From Antedon bifida (taxonomy: Eukaryota; Echinodermata; Crinoidea; Comatulida; Antedonidae), in the NCBI GenBank assembly GCA_963402885.1, contig OY727096.1:21123820-21187819 (forward strand): DNA of 64,000 nt, read 5' to 3'. Of the stretch, positions 1 to 12,200 are shown in pieces. Made by a program: the position numbers and the translations under genes. The notes beneath the pieces are model-generated. The model worked only from the letters and a program-made list of their open reading frames with translations, was not told where the DNA came from and made no database searches. Position 1 is the stretch's first letter. Each line of letters starts with the position of its first letter.

Positions 1-1240
1 CACTATTGACGACGACGTGGAGTAGGAGGCGTTTAAACCTTTTAGTTAAATCATTTTTTAATATCATAAATATCGCAATAAATCTGATACATGAATTTAT
101 TCATATTTTTCTACGCACAGAGATGAAATGTATTTTCATATTTCTATTTGTACTTTCGATACAAAAATGTAAGACTTGTGTATGCGTTAAGTGACGATTA
201 ATGCCAACCATTTAACAGTCTCTTAAGTGGACACTTCTAATTAGACTTGACATGTATAACTATTTATAATTACATATATATGTACTACTGTAAAATGAAA
301 TTGTAATAATAATAATATATTTTTAAGCAAAATGTTTCGGTGTTTGTCGTCGGTTTGTCTTTCTGTAATTAAGATTATTTTGTAGAAAAATCCAAATACT
401 AAAAATAGTTATTATCACTGACAGAAGATAATTGATTTTTTTTTAAATCACTGTTCGTAATATTGTAACCATTAAAATCGTAGGCTTATTGTCATTATAA
501 GACAAACATCGAAAATGAGTTTTAATTGAAAATTATTCAATAAAGATTATTTTGTAGAAAAATCCAAATACTAAAAATAGTTAGTCCTATTATCATTGAC
601 AAAAGATAATTGATTTTTTTTTAATCATTCGTATTATTGTAAACATTAATATCGTAGGCTTATTGATAATTATAAGATAAACATCGAAAATGAGAATATA
701 GTTTAATTGAATATTGTTATTCAAACATATTTAGCCTGATGGTCTGTATGTCTGTCTGTCTCTCATTTGACATGTTATTAACACATTGTCATACTCTGCG
801 ATCGCAAATCTGAAGTCGTCAAGGATATTAAGCAGAATTCTCCAGGCTATCAGCAGATAGCTGTATAATCTCAATAAGTCAAATTTGCATTTTCTGAGAA
901 GATTACAATTCATGACTATGATTGGATTATCAATAATAATTGCTAAAAATTACATAAAATAATTGTTATGGTAATCAAGCTATTTCATGATACGATACTT
1001 ATATTTAACGGTAATTGGTTGTTTGTATGTTTTTCGTTTTGATCATTTATATCGCTTTACAAAGAACGATTTCAAACCAAACTTCCAACATAATATCAGT
1101 CAATCTAAACTTTACCAACCAAATCAGTTAACCACATCCAGCCAACCGATTGGGTAACCGATTCATGCAAACAACCAATCAACTGCCTAGAAAGCAAAAC
1201 AATTAACTAACCATTTACTAACCAACCGAGTGACCAATTA
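1..1240. other. AT-rich non-coding stretch with a tandem duplication
   Basis: No gene can be supported here. Positions about 371-542 and 543-716 are an imperfect direct duplication with a period of 172 bp; both halves carry GATTATTTTGTAGAAAAATC and a later ATCGTAGGCTTATTG. From about 1080 to 1240 the DNA is a degenerate AACCAA/CAACC-rich simple sequence. Confidence 0.5.
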
Positions 1241-1492
1241 CTAACCTACAAGCGAGAAACCAGTTAAATCTGAAACATCCAGATAGTCTGATGACTTTCC
1301 CGCCTCGGCTGCTTTGCTTATATCTCGGATTGCTTTCCTCCAGTCCTGTATGTTTTCTGCTATTCTCCGAATCGTTTCTATATCTTTTATGCTATTGATC
1401 CTAGGGGGGAGTGCAGCTGATGATTGTTTATGAAGGGTGATCAGGTCGTTCGATAGAGTTACATCAGTAAAACTAGATAAACTAAATCGCAA
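1241..1492 (-). CDS. hypothetical terminal exon, unrecognised
   Basis: An 83-codon open frame ending in TAG at 1243-1241. It has a balanced, protein-like composition, with a charged helical stretch (KDIETIRRIAENIQDWRKAI) and an acidic end (SSDYLDVSDLTGF). A possible acceptor TTTATCTAG lies just inside the frame, so the true exon may start near 1465 rather than at the ATG. Codon composition looks more coding than its surroundings. I do not recognise the family and see no partner exon nearby. It may be a real 3' exon, an old transposon fragment or chance. Confidence 0.25.
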   Translation of the reverse strand: MRFSLSSFTDVTLSNDLITLHKQSSAALPPRINSIKDIETIRRIAENIQDWRKAIRDISKAAEAGKSSDYLDVSDLTGFSLVG

Positions 1493-1521
1493 ACCGTATT
1501 AACCACCATTGGAGGTTCCTA

Positions 1522-1557
1522 ACCAGGGAGTTGTAATTACTATTACAACTCCCTGGT
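1522..1557. repeat. perfect 16-bp-stem hairpin
   Basis: ACCAGGGAGTTGTAAT (1522-1537) is followed by the loop TACT and its exact complement at 1542-1557. No T-run follows, and this is a eukaryotic context, so it is not read as a terminator. It could be the core of a small fold-back repeat. Confidence 0.7.
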
Positions 1558-2057
1558 ATAACATAGTCGGTTTAGCCATACCATGGTTTAGCCACGGAGA
1601 AAGGTAATAAGCATACTTTATTTCCATGGTATAGCCGCTACATTTCGTTTAACCGTTTCAGCAACGGTAAAACAACAACAATGTGAATCTCGTGAATTAC
1701 AGCGAGAATAGTTCAAAACGAACTAGTTGTAGAATACTGTATATTATAATAATTTATTTGAAGTTTGCTCTGGCCAGAAGAGTCGTTGTTTATCGTTCCA
1801 TGGAGAGTTACAATAATAACAGCCATATATACGATCGAATACGTATTATTGATGATCAGGCAATCATATTTTGGTAGATAGTGCGCAAGGACCGAAATTT
1901 GTGTGGGTATTCATACGATAAACAAAGAAACAAAGTATAATAATAAAGATTAATAAATAAAACGAGCATAAAAGCCGAGTATGTAAACTTGTTATGGCAA
2001 AAGCGTACTGAAAAAGATGCATAATAGGCTAACATGCAATGCTTGCTGCATACTTAA

Positions 2058-2215
2058 AGCTCTGTCTACACTATCAAAGTGTATGTGACAAAAAAGTGTG
2101 ATGTGCCCAAATATTGTAGCGATATGCCCAATTATGTGATATGACATCCTCGTGTCCATATATGGACACATCACATTTTTTTTGTCACACAAAATGTGAT
2201 AGTATAGACAGAGCT
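2058..2215. mobile_element. palindromic MITE, copy 1
   Basis: Begins AGCTCTGTCTACACTATCAA and ends with the inverted copy. Both flanks are TAA (2055-2057, 2216-2218), consistent with a 3-bp target duplication. The interior carries the family's near-palindromic GTGATGTGCCC...GGACACATCAC segment. Confidence 0.85.
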
Positions 2216-2593
2216 TAAAAGGCACGTACGTGTTCGTACGTAGGGCAAATCTATTGCGAGATAAATTATCGGGAATTGTAATTTGAAAATTATGCGACTA
2301 ACGATTAAAAGTGAAAACAAATTTGATTAAAGGTGTGTGAAATTATAATAGTCTCAAATGAACGTAAAAGGTTATATGTGAAACGGTTTTGAAATAAATG
2401 TGAAAATTAATATATAGCAATCGCGATTTATTTCTATTGCTTGACAGCTTCGATGAACAGCTCATTAGGTATCAGTGCTACGTCATCATTCGATGCTCCT
2501 CAGGGGTAGTGCACTGAAATGCAATAGTATATATCAATTTATAACGCGATCTTTTGCAATAAGTTAATCAAGCAATATTTGGTATGTGCTTAA

Positions 2594-2863
2594 AGCTCTG
2601 TCTACACTATAAAACTAGTTAGACAAAAATATATGTGCCCATATATGGACATGAAGATATCATATCACTACCATATTTGGGCATCACTACCATATTTGAG
2701 CACATCACTGCACACTTTTTGTGTGTTTTAGTCGCGTGTAAACGCGACTCTACAGCTCACTATGTCGGTCGGTTGGTAAACACTAACTCAAATTTGAGCA
2801 TGCGACAGCAGCCATATTGTATAATATGGCCTTGTTTTTTAGTTTGATAGTGTAGACAGAGTT
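2594..2863. mobile_element. palindromic MITE, copy 2, enlarged
   Basis: Same termini as the family but about 270 bp long. An insertion containing GTCGCGTGTAAACGCGAC, itself a short hairpin, sits between the interior and the right terminus. Flanks are TAA on the left and TTA on the right. Confidence 0.75.
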
Positions 2864-3158
2864 TTACATCGTACTTTTTATAAAGGTACGAAGAGACACT
2901 GTGCGCAGTGCCACTTATGGAATCGCTCAGAATGCCATTCTTTATTCGGTATACTCAGCTTTGAAAAAAAAATGTAAATGCACAACGCTGAAATATTGAG
3001 GCAGGCAGCATACATTTACCAAAGTGACGTTAATCACCGTAAACTGTTCCATATTCTGTGAACTCATCGCACATTGCTGTTGTTGACTAAATCAAATAGT
3101 AAATATCTAGTTTTGAACGAATTTAAATTTAAACTTCTTTTTCGTTTTTGATTTACAG

Positions 3159-3649
3159 ATCCGTCATATCCTCCGCTGTGGCAGCAATCACATCAGACGG
3201 GCTATTACCCGCCCCAGACGAACCAACAGATTTGCCAACCACCGATTTACCAACCAAACACTGGTCAATACCTGGCAAACCAGCCTGTGTACCCACCACC
3301 ACCACACACCGGTGGTCAGTACCACACTGACCAATTCCAGCAGATTGCTCCATATTCATCATCTGGCCTTCTTCAAGCAAATCAACCGATGAATATGGCA
3401 ACAAAAACTGCTGTAGTAGCTTACACGCATGGTCCGCCAGGTTCGGATCAACATACAATCAAAATGCAAAAGCAGCAGAACGAGTGGGTAGCCCTGGACA
3501 GCGTCTGTCCAACTTGTAGAACTGACTTAAAAGTGTCATATTCGGTTCTTGGAATTTGCTGTGCGGTTTTCTTTTTTCCTATGGGGTTGATATGTTGCCT
3601 CATGATGTCGAAACAGAGGTGTCCCTCGTGTGGAGCTATTTATAAGTAA
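3159..3649 (+). CDS. BRI3: BRI3-like membrane protein, last exon (5' exons not found)
   Basis: The exon follows the acceptor TTTACAG at 3152-3158 in phase 1 and runs open to TAA at 3647-3649. Seen: a Pro/Gln/Tyr-rich N-terminal part (PPLWQQ, GYYPPQ, VYPPPP), then a compact C-terminal domain with CPTC, a hydrophobic stretch (SVLGICCAVFFFPMGLICCL) and CPSCGAIYK at the very end. This paired CPxC / CPxCG arrangement around a membrane-inserted segment is that of brain protein I3, related to LITAF domains, which are Zn-binding and peripheral on endosomal or lysosomal membranes. The spacing and the exact C-terminus match BRI3 better than LITAF. The 5' exon with the start codon was not identified, so the feature is partial. 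The in-frame GTG at 3287 is only an internal valine. Confidence 0.8.
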
Positions 3650-3899
3650 AGACTCAAATCATGCTTCATTCTGGCGCACGTGTCACTAGCTGCTACATTA
3701 TTAAAACAATTAGGCTTTGTGTAAAAACATTGGAAATACTCCTCGATGTGCTATCATCATGTACGAATTGTGCTATACCAATGCGACGACTTTATAACAA
3801 AAATGTCAGGAATAACTAAGGGAGAAGAAAGGGAGAAACAAGACAGTCACATTGAAACAGTGACGTTCTGAATTGAACAAATGCATTATTTAATGTTGT

Positions 3900-4130
3900 T
3901 TGTTGTAACCAGTTGCGTAACAGCTATGATGAGCGCTCACTGGCTAAACCCAGGGCCCCAGAGTTTATGGGGAGCCCCTGAGCAGTGCCAAGAGGAAAAA
4001 TCAGGCATTCAAATATGTCGAAAAAGCTCAAAACGCCCGAGGTCTACAGCATTGGAGGGCCACAAAGGGTTCCTACACCAGGGGCCTCAGGCATCTGCGT
4101 TACGCCACTGGATGGAACAACAATAAACGA
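3900..4130 (+). repeat. dispersed repeat, copy 1 of 3
   Basis: Contains GCTCACTGGCTAAACCCAG followed by GGAGCCCCTGAGCAG and later a GCATCTGCGTTACGCCACTGG end. The same succession recurs at about 27525-27710 (+) and 40545-40690 (inverted). Short open frames here are side effects of the repeat. Family unknown to me. Confidence 0.6.
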
Positions 4131-4488
4131 ATACGAACGACATTATTTTACTGAGCTATTACGAAAAAACTCTTATCACCCAACTGATAATCATTATGCA
4201 ACATGATATCTCAAGATATGAAAGTAATAATAATAGTAATAACGGTACATTCTAAACATTATAATCTGTATTCTGTATACTTCTTTCACGTAAAGAATAT
4301 ATTATTATCGATTTTAACACTTGGAAATACAACATTTAGTACACCTTGTATCCGTCACAAAATAACATAAATCGATCATGAATATTTGTTACAGTTATTG
4401 TGTCTACTGCTATTAGGCCTAAGGTGAGTATAACAATGGTGTAGGTGATCAATGCTTGCTGTATGTTGCTGTCACTGAAAATACTAAA

Positions 4489-4690
4489 TGTAATAGCCCG
4501 CACCCTTGCGGGGTGTGTTATTTTTTCTCCTATGATGTTAAGGCAGAAGTCATGAATAATTCATGACTCACATTATAACATTAAGGGGTCGCTATATATT
4601 TGTTTATTCATAGAAAATAATGAGGGTCGTGAATTATTCATATTCTGCCTTAACCTAATAGGAAAAAATAATGCATCCGGGGTACATACT
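4489..4690. mobile_element. fold-back element (MITE candidate)
   Basis: Arms at about 4519-4570 (TTTTTTCTCCTATGATGTTA, AAGGCAGAAGTCATGAATAA) and 4625-4672 are imperfect inverted copies: the second arm carries TTATTCATATTCTGCCTTAA and then AATAGGAAAAAAT. This is a small non-autonomous element of unknown class. Confidence 0.55.
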
Positions 4691-4855
4691 TTCTGTGTTT
4701 ATTGTGGTTATTATATGCAAATTTAAGCCAATAATCAAATATACGGGATATACAATGGTTCTGAGTGAAAGAATAAGAGGACTTCCACGGCCGTCCGTCG
4801 ACTTAAAAACGTTCTTGCTGTGTGTCGTACGACGATGTGTATATAGCTAGCCTAA

Positions 4856-4996
4856 AGCTCTGTCTACATTATCAAACTGTATGTGACAAAAAAATGTGAT
4901 GTGCCCATAATATGGACATGATTATTTTATATCACTACCATATTTGGGCACATCACACTTTTTTTGTCAAACTAGTTTGATAGTGTAGACAGAGCT
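4856..4996. mobile_element. palindromic MITE, copy 3
   Basis: Family termini AGCTCTGTCTACATTATCAA and TTTGATAGTGTAGACAGAGC. Left flank TAA, right flank TTG. Confidence 0.85.
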
Positions 4997-4999
4997 TTG

Positions 5000-5290
5000 G
5001 GTTTGGAATTTCTGCGAACAAAATTAAATTGTTTTTATACGTCAATTTTAACGGACTTTGTTTTTATTTGTTTTTATTTAGTCGTTCAAAATAAAATCAT
5101 CATCAGTACGCTGAACCCGCAGTCGTGGGTTTGGGATTTTAGACTGCTGGTCGCTAACCTTTCACAAATCCACTGCAGATACACAACAGTACGGGAATCG
5201 CTCTTAGCAATCGCCTACTCTCCATTATAGATAACTGGCGTAGGCTGTTGTACAGTCCATTTTGTCATTGGTAAATAAATTAATTGAATT
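5000..5290 (+). repeat. probable LINE 3' end fragment
   Basis: Ends in a TAAATAAATTAATTGAATTG tail, the kind of short tandem tail that closes LINE copies. The upstream frame is degenerate. Weak call with no recognisable reverse transcriptase motif. Confidence 0.3.
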
Positions 5291-5564
5291 GAAATATGCC
5301 TGGCATAAGCTACGGTATTATTGTAACATAATGTCATTGATTTCCTTTTTTTGCACTATAATTCCGGTGGTCTTTGTTGTCATCGTAATGTATGTATATT
5401 CCATTATTTCTAATCACCAGCATTATTGTATACAGAGCGACACAAATTAGTATTTAATAATAATATACGGTAGGCCTATATAATGCTGCAATACACAATA
5501 AACTTTCTACAAAAATCTAATTGAAAATGTTAGGCACATCAGTAACGGCGTAATACGCATGAGA

Positions 5565-5745
5565 CGTACACACCAAACACACCCCCCCCCCCCCCCCCCC
5601 TTTCCCTTCTTTGGGACACCCCTTGTCGGGGAAATTTTCCTGTGAAACGAGCGAGAGCGATATATTTAAAACTATAGGGGACACCTCTTTTTCAAGAGAC
5701 ATTTTTTGTCACGTGGGTGTCCCGTTAATAGGGGTTACTACATTT
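5565..5745. repeat. C19 homopolymer and GGGGACACC-type repeat
   Basis: A run of 19 C at 5582-5600 is followed by motifs (GGGACACCCCTTG, GGGGACACCTC, GGTGTCCCGTTAATAGGGG) of the dispersed 'TTAATAGGGGTGTCCC' repeat that also appears at 22.6-23.4, 32.3-32.6, 38.6, 58.6 and 63.2 kb. Confidence 0.6.
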
Positions 5746-6037
5746 AATTGTGTTTCTCTGTTATGGACGTTTTTTTAAAATGAAATTCTATTATACCAGC
5801 ATGGTCAGATGCTAAAACTCCAGTTAAACGCTGCTTTAACCATTTGACTCAGTACTGAAAAATATTCCTATACAAGAATCAAGGGTCGCTACATAAAAAC
5901 ATTAACATAATGGTTATGTATAACACGATTTGTTCAAGAAGACTATGTGCATAATACTCAGTACTATAAGCAGCCAACAAGAAACTGATTCTACGATCGT
6001 TATATATAGGCCTACAGTTTAAAAACGTTGTTAGATA

Positions 6038-6317
6038 CAACTCTCCCAACACATTAACATAATTTTGTTAGATATATCGAAACAATCTACATAAGACTTA
6101 TATAATATAAGTACAATGCTTCAACGATAGGCAAGTAAGCAAAGTCACTACAACAGAAATAGATGCACAAAAATCTACAACTCTCCCAACACATTAACAT
6201 AATTTTGTTAGATATATCGAAACAATCTACATAAGACTTATATAATATAAGTACAATGCTTCAACGATAGGCAAGTAAGCAAAGTCACTACAACAGAAAT
6301 AGATGCACAAAAATCTA
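6038..6317. repeat. perfect tandem duplication, 2 x 140 bp
   Basis: The 140 bp that include CTCTCCCAACACATTAACAT at 6041 recur without a visible mismatch at 6181 and finish AGATGCACAAAAATCTACAA. The identity implies a very recent event, or an assembly duplication. Confidence 0.9.
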
Positions 6318-7195
6318 CAACAGTATCGCATCACATTATTTCATTGTATGGATACGTTTCGTGACAGTGATAAGAGAAACATAGATCAATGGTTTACAAC
6401 AAGACAAATTGATGGATTGGACAACGACACGAACTAGACAAGCACTGTAGCTAACATGACATTTATTTCAAATCCTAATCAACCGGATGTGACGTAGATA
6501 TTCCTCTTTGGTACAGAGATAGAAAGTAATTATTCTGAAGGCTTAATATCTTTCGTCTTGAATCTATATAAGACCTCGGTACATGGTGTGTAAATATTAT
6601 AGTATTATACTTGAATTTAAACGCGCATAAGGCCCTCTATGACGGACAGGCAAAAAGCAGGATTTAATGAATGAATAGACCTACAATTTAAAAATGTATA
6701 GGCTACACATGAAGGTATACTTCCATGGGCTACATTTATCACAAATAACGCAGATTTAAAACAAAATTGTAGATTAGCGGAATAATATAAAGAACACAAT
6801 TTAAAAGGCTATATTTAATTGATCATTTCAACTGATTAGTTAAACGTTCTTGTGATGTCAATTGTCGGCCGGGAATGTACTCGTTAGCTGCAGAATTGGA
6901 AAGACAATTAACACATTCAACATTAGTATAGTACACTACTTTAAATAGAGACCACATTTTATAATCAAAATTAGATATTTTGTTAAAGGAAGGAGGCATA
7001 ACCAAAGATGGTATAGCGGCGCTATATTATCTTTGGCAGTCTTTGTAGAGAGCGCGTATTAATTTATCCACACGCGCTTTAATTTAAATTAACGTCAAAG
7101 AATTTTCGCGCGCAATTTAAAAGGAGTTTATTCCACGCGGAGTCTTTTGGACCATTACATTTTTCTTATTGTCTATCTAATACACTTCATTAAAA
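6318..7195. promoter_or_regulatory. upstream region of the armadillo-like gene
   Basis: No coding frame seen. A perfect interrupted palindrome, TATAGCGGCGCTATA, lies at about 7012-7026, followed by GCGCGTATT and an ACGCGCTTT-containing stretch before the ATG at 7196. The CpG-containing segment 7005-7140 differs from the AT-rich surroundings and is the likely promoter. Confidence 0.35.
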
Positions 7196-7954
7196 ATGTT
7201 TAATTCCATGAAAAAAGTTGTTCAAAGTGTAGAGAAAACATGGCAGCATTTAGCTTCGCACGCCGAGCAAGGCAACACATGGGACAATGAAACCAACTTG
7301 TACAAACGTGGTATATTAATGAACGCTCAGATTCTTTCAGATAGAGTTGACGTTGAAACAAAAATTGAAGCGTTGAAAAAAATTGGACACTTAGCATACA
7401 CAGGTAGGCCAGCCTACAAAATATTCTCAAAGGAAACTAACCAAGGGGTTCAAATATTCATTCAAACTTTGTGACAACAAATACTAGGCCTAGTTCTAGA
7501 CGACACAACGGTTTTCATAGGAATAATGCAATATTTTAATTCTACAGGAGGACCTGAAGCATCGAAGAGTGCCGGAAAATCCATTCATCTCGTTCTCGAA
7601 ATACTGAACAACATTGAGAACCCACGAGCTCTACGCATACAAGCTGTGCGAAGTATCAGCGAGATCTGCAAGGGTCATAGGGACAATATCGACAGCTTCG
7701 TGAGAAACGGCGGGATTAGTTCCATCACAGAGAACCTAGAATCGACAACCGACCCACGGATGACCAGATGGTGCATTTATACCTTAGTGACGAGTAGTGT
7801 GAATAATTTAGCGATTCTTAGGGCGCTATCTGGTGTTCCAGATCTCCCTAAGCTACTGAGGAAAACGGTGGGTCTTTCTTGGAATGGTTGGGAATGTAAC
7901 TACGCCACGATTCTCTTGATATTGCTTGGTTACAAAGATGAAACTGATCAGTAA
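7196..7954 (+). CDS. armadillo-like helical protein, two exons, 204 aa
   Basis: Exon 1 is 7196-7403 and exon 2 is 7548-7954. The 144-bp intron has donor GTAGGC and acceptor TTCTACAG and joins in phase 1 to restore LAYTG-GPEASK. Together they give 615 nt with a TAA stop. The product is all-helical in appearance, with repeated units such as VETKIEALKKIGHLAYTG, NPRALRIQAVRSISEICKG and TRWCIYTLVTSSVNNLAILR, and a C-terminus GWECNYATILLILLGYKDE. It has no signal peptide or transmembrane segment. The helix-repeat pattern and the GW..NYA..L..LLG ending fit small armadillo-like helical-domain proteins, possibly ARMH2-like, but I am not sure of orthology. Without splicing, the first exon would run on to a 92-aa frame, which is less likely. 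Confidence 0.75.
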
Positions 7955-9209
7955 TCTTAAAACTTGTTACTAAGTCGAAGTTTCGACAAAATAAGTAGAA
8001 ACATTGCAACATTTTATAAATGGAAAATAGAAAAACTTGTACAGTAGCCCAGAGCTTCCCACAAAGAAAGATAGTGGTGTGAACATTGGATAAGTAGGTG
8101 AGGGGTTAGCCAATATTCCAATATTCAAACTAGGTATCGAATAATATAATTCTTCCTGGTCTTTAAAATTACATATACAAAAGGTATATAAACAAAAATC
8201 TACTGTGCAAATAATCTAAAGTTTAGAAACAAAAACAAATCTTTCTTATGAATAACTTTATTATGAACAAATCTCAGAGATTACAAGACCATAGAAGTGG
8301 TCATTTATATACATACTTTCTTGTACGTATGAATTCTGAAATCTAACAGTTAACAAAAGGCTTTAGGATTCATTGGGTTTTTATTGTAAGTACAGTATTT
8401 GAAGGTTTATTTTTTTTTTTTTATAAAAAATGAACATTACAGTAGGTTGGGTTATGACTTTTATAGTAAAATGATAGCAACTTCAAAACTCTATACTCAG
8501 AGCATTATTTTGAAATATCTTAAATTATGTAATATTCGCTTGTTTGATGTTTATCTTAACTCAGGTATGACACGCTATAAGCGCAAACATTTTTTTCTTA
8601 CGAATGTTAGCCGAATCGTCTAGAAAAAAGACTAATTACATGATCATATGAGAAAATGTATTGAATAATCCGTGTGTATTCTTACACTTGAGGGAAACAA
8701 TTGTGCAAAAAGTCTTTTTATCCTTCTTTAAACAAATCCTGAAATGTTGATCATTTTGATTAAGCATTTTGAATTACTCATATAATCTATCTTCATCTTT
8801 TTTAATATAAATTATGAAACACAATGGTTGAAAAAATAATATCTTTAATAAAATCTTACTATGGGCAATGAGGGAAATAAGCTATGAAAGATAAAGTGGA
8901 GAGATTGTCTCATGGGCTTCCATGCAATCTTTTTCCTAATCTTCTTAATTTTGCTTTTTATGAAAATGCGTCACGATCGTGATCATGAAAAAAGAACACT
9001 TATTCTGAAGAACCACACAGCATGAGAAATGCACATGTGACCTCCATGAACTTTAACCTTCAACCAATTAATTTATAATACATTAGATGTTATTTACATT
9101 GTACAAAATTAGTACAAATTATGTCAGTAGTGTTACTTTTCCATTTGTTGACCTTTCGATGAATTAGCGCGCTGGATATAAGCAGCTTTTTTATGAAGAT
9201 AAGTTTTTG
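7955..9209. other. intergenic, AT-rich, 3' UTRs of convergent genes
   Basis: Lies between the stop of the armadillo-like gene (+) and the stop of UBFD1 (-), so it should hold both 3' UTRs. Several AATAAA-like strings occur on both strands. No coding frame or repeat is convincing here. Confidence 0.4.
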
Positions 9210-12200
9210 TCAGAAGAAAGACTGCCATTTACCAAGAACTGCGTCTTTGATAGAATCCACATATTGTGCTGGTACCCAATATATCCAATATCTCGAGGCT
9301 TCAGTTGGGCCAAGCTGGAGGGCCTAAAAATAAGTTTATATATATTTGTTTCGGTTAGCTAGGCGATTTGCTGGTTTATTTGATCTCTTTCTTGATTTAA
9401 ATGTCGCTGTTTGTGTAATACACTACACAATGCATTCATGTATACAGTAATACTGTACTATAGGTTTGGTATAACCAGGCTGGCTATAAAGCTCTGTCTA
9501 CACTATCAAACTTTATGTGACAAAAAAATGTGATGTGCCCATATATGGACATGATGATGTCATATCACTACAATATTCAAGCATATCACACTAGTTTGAT
9601 AGTGTAGACAGAACTTAATACTGGTTACAACAAGCTATGCATAGCATCTGCGCTAATTTACATTGTATTTGACTGGAAAACCCATCTTGGTTTTTGTTGC
9701 GATACTCCCTATACTGGGATTGGGTGCCGGTAAAACCTGATATAAACAGCAGGCCCATAACTGCTGGAACATTAACATCTCTTCTGATATATCAAATAAA
9801 TTGTGTCTTTGTGTCTAATTCTGAATAATTTTTTTAATCCATTTCAACAAATCTTGCAATTAATTATTTTATTAATAAATTATAAATGCAAAATAGAGAT
9901 TTTAGAGAACTCACCAAAATATGATATTCTTCGTGGCCATCAATTGGTTCACTTACAACCTTCTTAATCGATTCCATCTTTAACTTTTCAGTTCTCTCTG
10001 AAATTGACATTTTTATAGTAAGTATAGAAAGTAATACAAGACAATATACAGGATTTTTACAGAGGGTTTCATTTCTCCACAAAAGGGGAAAAATTGTCAT
10101 TAGCTTGTTAGCCTATTAACCGTCACTTCTGGTGTCTTTTGCTGATAATAATAATAATAATGGAAATTTGTAAAGCGCAAGCATCCGTCTAAAAAAAGAC
10201 GCTCACTGCGCTACTGACAACAAAGAACATGAAAAAAGTTACAAATCTTAAAGACTACAAACATTACAAATACGCTACAAGTTTTCAGGATAAGACATGG
10301 TGAATAAATGAGACTTTAAGCTAGACTTGAATGTATATAATGTACTAGAGTTTTGAATATGATCTCTAATATGAAAAGGCCACTTTAGGAGGATTGTGAT
10401 GGATAAAGCATGGAACTACCATATAGTCCATGGTTAAAGTCTATGTTCTGTAGATATGATTTGAAATATGATACTTAATTTTAGGGTACACTTTTATTAA
10501 GCTCATTTCAAGCATTTATGTGTTTCCGTTTCACCTCTTTATTGACCCTTTTTCTGATTTCTTTATATTTTAACGATGATGAATAAAAAAAGAGGTCAGA
10601 CATGAAATCATACTGTAAACATCAAAATAAAAACAGCAAATAATACCTTTTGTCCCTAACCATAACTGGTCTAGTTCAAGTTTAAAAGTTAGCCGTACTT
10701 TTCCACCAGATTTGTTGAACATTCCTGATATTGGGAAATTTGGTAATGGTTCCTGCAAAGAAAGTAAAGATTGTAACTTTGTACTAAAATCATTTGGAAT
10801 GAGATAGAAGATTCAAGAACCAGGGACGGCATTTATTTTATCTTTTTGCTTAATTAAAGATAGAAAAGAGGTGCTTAAGTAAAAGATAGTCAAGAGGTGC
10901 TTAAGTGAAAAACTGGGGGTTTCACTTATCAAGCAGTTTCTTTTTATCTGATGAATAGGACTTCTAACATCTAAATATGTTAACATAAACATGCTATGTT
11001 ACTTTGAGTTTCAAATCAAGTTTTAAGATAATTTTTTGGGTTTTCTTGATAAGCACATTTAAAGATTTTGACTCCTTATGAAACGATACCTTTTTATTCT
11101 TGATTCCTGGCATGATATCCTCTGGTTTTCCTTTATCTAGAACCTTTTTATGAAGCTTTTGCCGACTTAATGGCTCTTTCGTGGTGCCTGCTGTAACACA
11201 AACAATACATTCTTTGGATTCAATGGATGTGTATAGATATATATGCAAATAGAGTTAATTAAGGTATTAATTTAAGGTGACTTTTTGTAAATTTAAAAAG
11301 TACTGTTAAAAAGGTACAATGCTTCAGCACACTTGGTGGTGAAGTGCACTCCAGAAATCTTCATTAATATTATTACTGAATTTAAGTAACATGAACAACC
11401 TACCAAATGACATAACAACCAACTTTAAATTTGCCTGTTATACATCTTAAAAATGCTCTTTTTTATAATTTACTTTAAAATTACTTTCTATATTGATACT
11501 GAAAATGTACAGAATATAATTAAACTCTTTTAAGTAACACAACATTGCATACCACCCAATGGAATAAGCTTCCTATTAATTTAAAAGAAATCAAACATTT
11601 TGTTCAATTTAAGAAAGAATTAAAGAATTATCTTTTACTTAAATATTAAACAATTATATTATACACTTGTTCTTATTATTTTTGTAACCAAGGGCCAACT
11701 GAGACAAGTTTACTTCTAGGTTGGTCCTCAATTTTATGCTCTGTATCATTTGTATGACATTTGATGAAATAAATGTTTGTTGAATTTACCTGTTTCTTGA
11801 ATAGGTACACCAGATGCTGTCGGAGTGGTTGTTACCGTCAACACATCCTTAAGTGTAGAACCAATCATCATCATCTTAGCACCCTTCGTGACCTTTGACT
11901 CTCGTAATGTCTGTTCGTCTTTCACCAACCCTTTGTACATTAATTTTTGCATAGCTGGCGGCACATCTAACAAATATAATTTGGTTTATTAATATCAAGT
12001 AAGGTTTATAGAGATCACCAAATATAATTGTATTGTGGGTCTTAAATTAGCAGTTTTTAACCAAGAGATACAGAATTTATATTTTATGTTTACCCAGACA
12101 ACAAAATTGTGATGTTATAATAGGGATTTTTCGGCCAAACATGCAAGATCTTCTAAACTTGTCATCGAATCGACATACGCTAAAGAAACTGCTAAACTAT

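Noticed and set aside
2-25. Possible C-terminal codons TIDDDVE and stop at the left edge, plus strand
   Set aside because: Only seven codons are visible; too short to support a gene.
3148-3458. Alternative frames on both strands across the BRI3 exon
   Set aside because: The frame with paired CPxC and CPxCG motifs is the coding one.
7404-7474. Read-through end of the 92-aa frame in the armadillo-like gene
   Set aside because: GTAGGC donor at 7404 and TTCTACAG acceptor join the two helical parts in frame.
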